DNA of 64,000 bases. Origin: Datura wrightii. Taxonomy: Eukaryota; Streptophyta; Magnoliopsida; Solanales; Solanaceae. The notes under the pieces are model-generated. The model searched no databases and was not told where the DNA came from. It saw nothing but the letters and a program-made list of their open reading frames with translations. The DNA lies in NCBI GenBank assembly GCA_035772735.1, contig JASDFA010000010.1, positions 153,328,501 through 153,392,500 of the forward strand. The letters are read 5' to 3'. A program made the translations under genes and the position numbers. Positions 1-9,164 of the stretch are shown here, in pieces. How positions within the stretch are numbered: the stretch's first letter is position 1; each line of letters opens with the position of its first letter.

Positions 1-1533
1 TTATTGATTTAAATTCAATTAAAATTTACCCACAACATTATCAAAGTTACGTATAATCTCCCTTTTCATTGACTAATTAGTAGAATTTATATTTTCTTAT
101 TTGATGTTTTTTCTTTCATATTATTATATAAGTGGGAATCCTTAAAGTTAAAATTTGAATCACGATTTTACCCCCTATTGAAATTAAAAAATTAAAAAAA
201 TATAATATTGAAAATTCAAAAGTCTTTTAACTAAATAATAATAATATCGTTGAGTCTTTTCCACTACTCTATTAAGTACGTATATAATGAATATCATTTA
301 TCTCAAATCCTTCAAAATTCACAGTGAATTTCAAATGCCCAACCAATTTACTGAATGCTAATTATATTTTCTATTAAACTTAAAAATAAAAGTCACATTC
401 CATTCTCATTATCAATAATCAAGAATGAATCTCAAAGGCCACCAAGAAGTTACAAAAAAGAAGTGGATAAGTAGTAACAAAATTCCCCTACACATTTATA
501 AATGGCAACATGATTTCTTGATCCTACGAGGATAATTCCTCAAAAGTAGTCAAAACAGAGTGAGCTGCTTCTCCATTGCTGTGATTTTCGTGTGGTGCAA
601 TTTTCTTCTATTTTTTATTTTTTAATTCTTGTAATTATTAAGCACTTTATTTTCAGATATTTTTACTATGTATAAATTTTTAGGGGATTTATAACTATAA
701 TTTTATGTTATTTAGTAAGCCATATATATATAGCTTAGCGCCTACCCAATCCTCCACAATCTTTGGGAACCTCTTCCCCCTTAATAAGATGCAGATCTTT
801 TCTATTAGATTCTACAAATAGATTTTGTGCTTAAACCACTGAAATGATATATTTCAATTCATTCTATTAGAGCGGTCAAGCGGGAGGAGATATTGTTACT
901 AAATGGGCTAGACAGACTGACAGTTATCTTTTTAACTGAACTGCATCTCGTGATAACCCAACCAAGCAATCCTATATATATATATAGAGAGAGAGAGAGA
1001 GAAAGAGAAAAGTTTTGGCTCTTAATTTTATTATTTGTCATTTTTACTTTTATGAGGTTATTATTGTACACAAATTGCATTCACTCGATTAAAATATTAA
1101 TTATGACTAAATACACATGCGATACTGCTCCATTATAATTTATTTCATTTGTCGTTTCTCTTTTTCCCCCTCTTGAGAATATAAAATAATATGTTGCAGC
1201 AAAAAAGGAAGAAAAAAAAAGAAGAGAGATTGATATGAATAAAAAGAATCATTAAAACATGAAACATAAGGTTGGTGTTAAAGTATGTTTCAGAGGTTGG
1301 GTTCTCTGAAATATTGATTTTAGGATTTTCATTTGTTAATTTGTTTTTTATAGTGTATTATAGTTATATTTTTTAAAAATGAACAGACAACAAATATGAT
1401 TTAACATATAATTATTACGATGTGGTGTTATTTGTCTTTTTTTTTATATGCTATAGATTTAATATTTTAAAATATGTATAACATATAAATAATATTTTTT
1501 GTTGCATATTAAGTAATGATGGATTTTAAGTAT
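1..1533. other. AT-rich intergenic region
   Basis: Very AT-rich sequence with homopolymer tracts and no ORF that looks like a gene; the short frames at 859-1138 run through a TA/GA simple repeat. No splice-consistent coding signal was recognised. The last part may be the body of a non-autonomous Helitron ending at 1563, but its 5' end was not found. Confidence 0.6.
973..1002. repeat. compound (TA)n(GA)n microsatellite
   Basis: A run of TA dinucleotides is followed directly by a run of GA dinucleotides. It creates artefactual Ser-Leu/Arg-Glu repeat ORFs on the two strands. Confidence 0.9.
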
Positions 1534-1564
1534 ACACGTGCAAGGCACGTGTCCTAATACTAGT
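1534..1564 (+). mobile_element. Helitron-like 3' terminus
   Basis: A perfect 8-bp inverted repeat (ACACGTGC, loop AAG, GCACGTGT; 1534-1552) is followed after 7 bases by CTAG (1560-1563) and then T. Helitrons end in a short hairpin about 10 nt upstream of CTRR and insert between A and T, so the geometry fits. The 5' TC end was not identified, so only the terminus is called. Confidence 0.5.
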
Positions 1565-1815
1565 GCGTCTTAAATTTGTAGTGACTTTGTTAGACGCTAA
1601 ATTGGTATTTAATTTGCACTATTATCATTTCCTCAAAGATTGTTTTCACACCGCGAAAAAATTGTGAATTAATTCGTTACTTAACTTTATTCCTTTTTAG
1701 TCAATTTAAGAAAAAATCGAAAAATTGTATATAACAAGAAAAAAAATTAGTGAAGTAGCAAAAAAAGGAAAGAAGAGATTACTATCATATCATACAGTAA
1801 GTTCATTCATTTGCC

Positions 1816-1823
1816 TATAAATA
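1816..1823 (+). promoter_or_regulatory. TATA box upstream of small ORF
   Basis: TATAAATA lies about 40 bp before the first ATG cluster and 48 bp before the ATG of the small ORF at 1864. An ATG at 1834 opens a 12-codon upstream frame that overlaps that start. Confidence 0.4.
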
Positions 1824-1863
1824 GTGCTAGACATGGATGTAAAATTTGCGTTACAAATTAAAC

Positions 1864-2064
1864 ATGGATGAGAATAGGAAGAAAGAGATGGAATTGCTCC
1901 TATTTGCATGCTTGGAAGATCCAGAAAGAGTGAATCAGATAAACAAGAATGATACACCTGATTTTATTACTTATCTAAACATGAAAAGAAAGGAAGTTGA
2001 CGAGGCAATTCAGGTTAAAATAGCTGCTCAAAATTCCACAATGAAAGGTGAAAGTAGCAATTGA
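1864..2064 (+). CDS. small hypothetical protein, 66 aa
   Basis: A single-exon frame starting ATGGATGAGAATAGG and ending TGA. The product is short, highly charged (many Glu, Lys, Asp) and hydrophilic, with no signal peptide, membrane segment or metal-binding motif visible. I do not recognise the family. In its favour: a TATAAATA box 48 bp upstream, AATAAA shortly after the stop, and amino-acid use less biased than the surrounding AT-rich noise. Against it: short length, a competing upstream ATG, and no homologue I can name. The ATG at 1864 was preferred over the in-frame TTG at 1846, because plants initiate at ATG. It could be a terminal exon or a gene relic. Confidence 0.3.
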   Translation: MDENRKKEMELLLFACLEDPERVNQINKNDTPDFITYLNMKRKEVDEAIQVKIAAQNSTMKGESSN

Positions 2065-4478
2065 TCGATGATTTTAAAAAATAAAGTTTCTCTTTTTCTT
2101 GAAATAGGATATCTACATATCTCTATTTTATTCTTGTATTAGCCTTTGCTATTAATGAAAATGTTATTTTTTTTTAAATCTAAAATCAAGAATATATGTC
2201 CTCCTTTTTCTAGTTTTCATTTTGTCTTTCTTTTAATGCAATTATCATTTGCTCTTGAACAAGAAAATGACAATAAATATAAACTTCAATTTCAATTGAA
2301 TGAGCTCCTCTTAAAAAAGGAAAAAAAGGGATCTTAATGTTTTTAGTCAGCTTGCTAAAAAAAAATTTCACGTGCCTAATTTTAGTGGGTTGCAGGCATC
2401 ATTGCTAAATACTTTGATGATATAATATTTATCCAATTTAAAAATAGATGTAATTAAATTTGTTATGAGATCAAAAACACATAATTTAATTTAACTTATA
2501 AAATAAACTTAAGCAATAAATATGTTATTTATTAGACGTATGAGAGCAAAAGTATAATTAAATAAGCAGATTAAATAGTAAATCAATGAGTTGTTGTCCC
2601 AGTTCTGATTTCGATTATAGCTTTGTAATTTTCGGATTCAAGAAATCTGGTATGAATGTTCTTAATAGATTTCCTTTGATGAATAAGTAAAGTAAGAGCT
2701 TAGGGAGCAAGAATATAGATATATAGCCTTGTATTATAAAATATCAAATCCCTTTACAAGTGAACAATTCAAATATTTATAAGCAATAATTAGAATACAT
2801 ATCATCCCAATGAAATGACTTTCACTTGAGCCCTATAATATATTATCTAATAGAAATGCTCTAATTATACTTTTTTGTTACACATATCGGCTATAAGATG
2901 ATTGCAATTAACGGGATCTTATATGAACTTCGTGATATGGATTTGACTTCTCTTCCTTCCTACGCGGCTTTAGGCTATGAACCTGGCTTCGAGTTATGAG
3001 TTCACATCTTCATAATCATAAGTCAGATACGATGCTATGAGGGAAGTGGATGATTTTGGATATGCAATAATTCTGAGTGTTATTGCTGAGGGCTCTTCAT
3101 CTTTTTTCTGGATTATTCATAGGGCGACTCAATAAATTTGGTGGCCTAAAGCTAAACTTTAATAGTAGGTTTAATTTTTTTTTAATAAGAAAAGAAAACT
3201 TATCTCTCTATGTATATACTAGTCTTGGAAAATGTGCACAACACATTTGTTTCTCATCATTAATGAGTACAAATATTTAAAAAACTTATGAATTATATCA
3301 TATTTGTTTTTGAAATATAAAATATTTGGGATAACTTCAAGACCTCCCTTCAAATTTCGCTCCTAAAAAAAAATTTAATGTTGATTATATTCATCTAACT
3401 CAACAAAATAAGAAATCATGCCCCATAGAAGTCATAGTAGACCTTATTGTAATGTTCGTTATATGATCGAGTAACACAGTATCCATCGACATGGCTATTT
3501 CGAATAACACCACTCATGCCACTCTATTTGGGTTGGACAGTGTCTCATCATTTGTGTCTGATTTATAATACTTCAAAGATGACATATTTCACTGCACAAA
3601 AACAGAAACTATCACAATTACTACGTACTAAACTCTAAATTGGGCAAGTTTTATTTAACTTTTGTACAATTTATAAAACAGTAGCAAAAAATTTCAAGAA
3701 GAAATAATGATAAAAAATTAAAATTTGAAGGATGATCCTTTCTAATTTACAGAAATACGTAATTGATAAAATAAACTGCACAATCTTACAAACAAAAAAT
3801 AGAAGATTGGGAAAAGAGGGAGAAAGGAAGGAAATCTACCAGAAGAGTAGAAATTGCTAGTGGAAGAACAAATTCAAACCTTGTATATATTGATTTAATT
3901 GCAACTCTTCAAATTCCTTAGTTTGTTTAAAATTAAAGGAAAAAAGCTTGATTCATGTACCCATCTAATTAGAAGAATCATTTAGTTTTCATTATTTTAG
4001 TAGTTATGACTCTTAAAATTATCGGTATCCAAATTGACTCTTATTCTTTTAAAAATTCTTTTGGATCACTGTCTCTGTAAATTATCCATATTATAGAAAC
4101 GAATTGGATAGTAATTATAGCAATTAATAATAATTTGTACTATAATAGTCATTTATGTTGACAGGATTACACATTTGTAATAAATATTAGAAGGCACTGA
4201 ATAGTGTTTAAACAAGGATAAATAGTGATTTTACTTTTAATGGATATTTTGGTAATTCAACTTTTCAATTTAGGGTCATCCCACATAATTAGAAAAAATA
4301 ATTACCTTTAATAAATGGAAGATATAATTGACAACAAATGTCATTCAAATAATTTGAACATAATTAAAATAACATAAACATATAAAAGTTATAGGAATTT
4401 GGACCAACTTGAAAAGTATAACTTTAGAAATGTTAAAGACTTCACATAAATGCCATATTAAGTTCTTTAAAAATTCAG

Positions 4479-4480
<2 letters not shown>
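2065..4480. other. AT-rich intergenic region
   Basis: No gene was recognised on either strand. The longer frames (2146-2337, 3077-3280) are low-complexity and have no recognisable domain. A region around 2590-3070 is more GC-balanced but shows no coding or repeat-family signature that I can identify. Confidence 0.5.

Positions 4481-4546
<66 letters not shown>
4481..4546. repeat. (AT)33 microsatellite
   Basis: Uninterrupted AT dinucleotide run of 66 bp, expected to be highly length-variable. Confidence 0.97.
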
Positions 4547-4549
<3 letters not shown>

Positions 4550-4662
4550 ATATTAATGTTAAATGATTAATTTAATTCTTAAAGGACGTAAGAGTTTAAT
4601 TTTTAATGGGCATTATGGTAAGCTAATTTTGCACTAAGGGGCTTCCCGCAGATATAATAATA

Positions 4663-4690
4663 CTAGTTCTGGAACACGTGCAACGCTCTT
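4663..4690 (-). mobile_element. possible Helitron-like 3' tip at end of gypsy fragment
   Basis: Read on the minus strand, GTTGCACGTGTTCC is followed by AGAA, CTAG and then T. This resembles the terminus at 1534-1564 (both have GCACGTGT then CTAG|T). A 6-bp stem (TGCAAC/GTTGCA, loop AAGAGC) lies 12 nt upstream of CTAG, but part of it belongs to the gypsy RT fragment. It may therefore be a truncated Helitron tip or coincidence. Confidence 0.3.
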
Positions 4691-4756
4691 GTTGCAATAT
4701 GTCTTAAATAAGCTTTTCAATGGTATTCTTCTTCACGGAGGGTTACCTATAAGGCC
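4690..4756 (-). pseudogene. gypsy element U: N-terminal RT fragment
   Basis: Minus-strand translation gives RPYR*PSVKKNTIEKLI*DILQQ. This matches the conserved start of Ty3/gypsy reverse transcriptase (RPYRYP...IEKLV..ML). Two stops (TAA) interrupt it. It is the continuation of the gag-protease remnant at 37240-39109, from which it was separated when element S inserted (TTATG target duplication on both sides). Homology ends at about 4690, where a Helitron-like motif begins, so the rest of pol is missing. Confidence 0.65.
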
Positions 4757-4761
4757 TTATG
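4757..4761. repeat. TSD of element S, left copy (TTATG)
   Basis: TTATG directly abuts the outer end of the left LTR. The same 5 bp occurs at 37240-37244 next to the right LTR, marking a single insertion event for the whole 4762-37239 block. Confidence 0.85.
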
Positions 4762-5779
4762 TAATAACTAAAGAGGGATAGGGGAGAGGGGGAGAGGTGA
4801 ATTTAAAAATTAAGAGTTAGTCAACTGTTAGACACCTTAAGTAGACTAGCACCTACAGACAAGTAGTTAGTACTAAGCAGAAGATTTAATAATTAAGCAA
4901 TAATAAAAGTGACATAGAGATTTTTATACTAGTTCCTCCACCAGGGTGGTGCCTAGTCCAGTCCCCTTGGGTTACAAAAGGTTCCTTTAGAGCTCTTAGA
5001 ATTTGATTAAAATGAGGAAAGCTTCAACCCACCACTGCTTGGTGAGTTTGAATCAATAAACTAGAACTTTGTCACAGCCTCAACTTGTATATCAACCTAA
5101 CTAATCTTTCTTTTGTTCTCACTAATAACTATTGCAAGATTACCGTGATTTGGTAAGAAGAGGAATAGTATAGCTTGATCAAGTGAAGTTGCGTACTCTT
5201 CTCAATTCTTCTTTGGATCTTTATAGGGTTTTGAAAGACAACAAAATCAATGCCTTTGATATTGATGAGCTCTTTAGGTTAACCCACAAGATTTGCCTCA
5301 ATCACATATGTGATTGAAATCTTCAATGGAGGTTGATTGATTTCCTTTCTTTATTGGCTGACGAGTGATCTTGCAGCGATGCTTTCTTCTTTTGACGAGG
5401 GTATGCTCCAATTTGATTTCCTTCCTTGAATGCTTTGGATGATGTAATGATTTTCTCCCCTTGATTTGTATATTAGCATATTTTGATTTCCTTCCTTGAA
5501 TGCTATGGATGATGGAATGATTTTCTCCACTTGATTTATACATCAACATATTTCTTTTCTTTGAGGGCTTCAACTTCCTTTCTTGATATTTATTCAATGC
5601 CATGAATTTTTATCGAAATAGGTATTTTGGATATTCAATCTTTTCGTGCTCTTGCTAGATTTAGAACACTCATTGATTGATATCTGCTGCAGCTTTTATT
5701 TGATTTTCTTTGTTTCCTACAATGAATTTTTTTGTTAGTTTTCATCATTAAAATAATTTGAGGAATATTACAGTCAATA
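4762..5779 (-). repeat. element S 3' LTR
   Basis: Aligns end to end with 36224-37239. The outer terminus reads TA instead of TG and the inner terminus ATA instead of ACA, so both canonical terminal dinucleotides have decayed by transitions while the flanking TSD is intact. A TATA box (CCTATAAAGATCC on the minus strand) lies near 5218-5230. Two copies of a 70-bp subrepeat occur around 5411-5550. Confidence 0.85.
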
Positions 5780-5978
5780 ATCTCCTCCTTTTTGATGATG
5801 AAAACTGAGGGAGTTACAGAGGTGTTTACTTCCCTTAAGTGATGTGAGTCAACTCCTTGTTGAGCATGGCTCCCCCTCACTTGGTGATATTCCTCCAGAC
5901 TTTAGGATCCAGAGAGTTTTTCAACACAGCCAAGAAATATAAAAAGGCTCCCCCTCACTTGGTGATACTCCCCCTATC
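5780..5978 (-). promoter_or_regulatory. element S polypurine tract cluster
   Basis: Immediately inside the 3' LTR the minus strand reads AAAAAGGAGGAGAT (about 5780-5795). Upstream are three more tracts: GTGAGGGGGAG at 5870-5880 and 5948-5958, and AGGGGGAG near 5969-5976. Plus-strand DNA synthesis of retrotransposons is primed at such purine runs. Several conserved copies before the 3' LTR are a Sirevirus hallmark. Confidence 0.7.
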
Positions 5979-6122
5979 TTGAGGGACTAGAGAACACAAA
6001 AAATACAAACACATGTCTACTATAGAGAGCTATTAAATAAGCATAAAGAAATAACATAGATAATCAATCATAGAAATAACATAGATAAGCAATCATTCAT
6101 CAGCATTTACCAAAAGGAACAG

Positions 6123-8150
6123 TTATAAGCAACCATTCATCAACATTTTCCAAAGAGGACAATTAAAAAGGTCAGAATAACAACCCAAAACACAGTATTT
6201 CTTCCCTTTTATCATCAAAAAGGAATACTGACAAAACAAGGAAAGCGAGAGAAGGCCCATAGCATGGGCAAGGAATTCATCAACATACATGAGCAGTTTA
6301 AGATCTACCCTATAAGTACTTAAGGGTGTTAGTGATACGCTAGAGAAGAAATGATAAGATTTTTCAATACTTTTGAAAAGGAAAGCATGAGAGTTCTGGA
6401 CGGCAAAAACAAGTTCATCGTTGGAGACTTCGGCTCGAGCAGCACCAGAATCGACTTGCTTCAGCACTGGATTGAAGAACTTTACTTCCTCATGCTGCAG
6501 AAGCGTGAGTTGACTCTTGATCTTGGTAATCTCCTCACCTGAATTGGTTGTTGCAAAAGCTACCTGAGATAGAGAGGATTGAATTTTGTGCAGGTCACTG
6601 ACTACTGCACTCAAACTTGCTTTGATTTCCTCAGCATCTTTAAAGTGATTCTCTAGAGGGAGAGACTGAACAATATTTGAGGGTAACTTCAGAGAGAGGT
6701 TTATCAACAGTCGCCTTCAACTTTGGTTTGAACCTAACCTTCTTGTGTCATTTTTCATCTGATAGAATGTATCCCATGCTAGCAAATGCACGATTGTCAT
6801 AGGTGAAAGAAACTTCTTTTGTAGGGTATTGATGAATCTATGCCACTTGCCTTCAAAATGCGCGAAATCATCATTCCATATGGTAGACTGCTATTTCCAC
6901 CAGAATCTTGACAGCTTTTCATCATATAGCCAAGGAACCAGTCAACCTAGTTGATCTTGATCTTGATCTTCCTTAAAAGGTAGTAAGCCAAGAAAATGTC
7001 TCTGCTAGACAAAGTACTTAGGGATCCCTTTTTGGGTAAAAGAGTGGTGGTAACAATGTGAGCAAGAATTATATTTTCAAAATAGATAGTGGAGGGATCG
7101 AAAGCAGTGACAGTAGATCCTTCTTAAGTAATAAGAAACTTTGCATCATCCAAGGAAACCTTAAATCATCAAGCCATAATCCATTAAAGAAGGGTATACT
7201 GCCAGAAAACTTTGTATTGAAAACCTTTTCAAACAGAAATTGACTGAGCATAATTTGACTACCCAAAATCAAGGTTTCAAGTTCATTACTATCATTGAAA
7301 ACCCTCATATTTGCAAAGAAAAGTCTGACGGGTTCTTCAAAAATCTCATTATCACACAGTAAAAAGAAATTGTCCAATTTTTGGAAAGAGAAGTAATGAC
7401 TTACAGAGCAATGAGATTTTTTCAACTGATCAAGTTCACCACTATCATTGAAAACCCTTATATTTGCAAAGAAAAGTCTGACGGGTTCTTCAAAAATCTC
7501 ATTATCACACAGTAAAAAGAGATTGTCCAATTTTTGGAAAGAGAAGTAATGACTTACAGAGCAATGAGATTTTTTCAACTGATCAAGTTCACCACTATCA
7601 TTGAAAACCCTTATATTTGCAAAGAAAAGTCTGACGGGTTCTTCAAAAATCTCATTATCACACAGTAAAAAGAGATTGTCCAATTTTTGGAAAGAAAAGT
7701 AATGACTTACAGAGCAATGAGATTTTTTCAACTGATCAAGACATATGAGCCGTCCATGAGCAAAAGGTATGTCTTTGAAAGCAATGAATTTAAAATTTTC
7801 TCCACAGCCCCAGAAAAGTTGTAAATCTTCAAGATTGAATTCGATCGAGGATGCAGACTTGGGCTTTTTGGAGCAAGGCTTTTTGGTTTTGGAGGAGGAA
7901 GGTTCATAGAATCATCACTGGAAGAGTCAAATATTTCCACCGGAGAAGAAGAGGTGGATGGGCTTTTGAGACGTTTGGAGGAACGATGAGGGTTTTTAGG
8001 AGATTTATCCATTGGAGGACTCTGTAAAGAGAGAAAGAATGAGTAGAGAGTGATACTGAAGGAGAATATGAAGGTGAACAAGGAGACGAAGCGACTGTTC
8101 AGGGAGGAAAATCGAGGGTCAGAATGAAAAGACGAGTGATTAATAAGCAC
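6123..8150 (-). pseudogene. element S: env-like accessory region (degraded)
   Basis: Three minus-strand frames follow RNase H. 8150-7728 is Ser/Pro-rich with a basic stretch. 7731-7069 contains a triplicated 51-aa block. 6707-6123 has a heptad-like stretch (about residues 25-75, suggesting a coiled coil) and a hydrophobic stretch near its end. They overlap or are broken by stops, so the original was probably one long ORF. Many Sireviruses carry an extra ORF here that has been called envelope-like. I see no proof of a fusion peptide or a true transmembrane envelope, so the label rests on position and coiled-coil character. Confidence 0.5.
7275..7733 (-). repeat. three tandem copies of a 153-bp coding unit
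   Basis: The sequence beginning GATCAAGTTCACC recurs at 7428, 7581 and, as a partial start, 7734, a period of exactly 153 bp. Units 2 and 3 are almost identical. Unit 1 (about 7275-7427) is more diverged at its left edge. The period is a multiple of three, so a 51-residue block is repeated in frame inside the env-like region. Confidence 0.9.
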
Positions 8151-8323
8151 GAACAGTCGTGCTAATTATGTCAGGGACTAGAGCACATATACCAAAAGTA
8201 ATCATTATGATCACTTAAAAAACATACAAGCATACCATAAATATAGGTGTACATAAATAATAAAATTCAGTTAAGGCATGAAAGTAAATTTTAAATCAAA
8301 GAGTAATTATAGAGAGGTATAAA
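8151..8323. other. element S: spacer between RNase H and env-like region
   Basis: AT-rich internal sequence of element S without a recognisable coding motif. Confidence 0.5.
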
Positions 8324-8640
8324 TTAATGAAGGGAAATAACTCCTAAGCAATTTCTTAAGAAGTAGAATCTTTCTTCTAAAAGAGATTTAGTAAAAATGT
8401 CTGCTAATTGATTCTCAAAAGCAACAAATTCCAGCAAAAAATCACCATTTTCAATATGATCTCTGATAAAATGATGTTTGATATCTATATACTTGGCTCT
8501 AGAATGATGCACAGTGTATGTCGAAAGATTTATAACACTCGTGTTATCACACAAAATAGGCACACTATCGTAATTGAAATCATAATCAAGTAGTTGATAT
8601 TTCATGCATAATAATTGAGTACCACAACTACCAAGTGCTA
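8324..8640 (-). pseudogene. element S: copia RNase H
   Basis: Minus-strand translation shows copia RNase H signatures: ILCDNTSVINLS, then HSRAKYIDIKHHFIRDH, then LADIFTKSL near the C terminus. These correspond to the DN(x)A and HxRxKHID..HFIRE blocks of copia RNase H. The domain degrades the RNA strand of the RNA:DNA hybrid during reverse transcription. The upstream part (8605-8780) has frame breaks, for example at the expected KSSAE(Y) site, so it is nonfunctional. Confidence 0.85.
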
Positions 8641-8782
8641 GATATTCCGCCTATGTGGTTGATAATGCCATAGAGCTTTATTTCTTGCTATGTCAGGAGG
8701 TAAGAGCTTCACCAAGAATTTGGCAAGTCCCGCTGATGCTTTTCCTATCACCTTGGTCACCTGCAAAATCTGCATCTGAGTT

Positions 8783-9164
8783 TCAAATTAAGTCAAAATG
8801 ATTAGAGTGAGGATACCATAGGACAAAATCTTGAGTTCCAATAAGATATCGAATAATTCGTTTGACAATAGTTAGATGAGACTGCTTGGGAGTCGACTGA
8901 AAGCGAGAACATTTGCATACGCTGAACATAATTTTTGGCCGACTGACCGTGAGGTCCAATAAGGATCCAATCATGCCACAATATTGTTTCTCATGTACAT
9001 CCTTTCCTGATCATGTGTCATTCTCAAGGCATGTTGAAGGACTCATAGGAGTACTGACTGCTTTTCCCTTCTCAAGTCTTAACTTTTTGATCAACTCTTT
9101 TGTGTATTTTATTTGGCTTATGAAGGTACCTTCAGTTGACTATCAAATCTGTAAACCTATGAAG
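8783..9164 (-). pseudogene. element S: C-terminal part of reverse transcriptase
   Basis: Contains MIGSLLDLTVSRPKIMFSVC and RIIRYLIGTQDF, the conserved region between the RT palm and RNase H of copia elements. The reading breaks at 9164, where element Z begins. The N-terminal part with the YIDD active site is at 32373-33270, 23 kb away. Stops and frameshifts are present. Confidence 0.85.

Noticed and set aside
893..1138. ORF with Arg-Glu repeats
   Set aside because: The repeat is the translated GA microsatellite.
2146..2337. ORF starting with a hydrophobic stretch downstream of the small gene
   Set aside because: Built on T-runs and A-runs; low complexity with no promoter or homology sign.
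5298..5603. Lys/His-rich repeated ORF in the S LTR
   Set aside because: It comes from the 70-bp LTR subrepeats and is present in the other LTR with a different frame; no gene signal.
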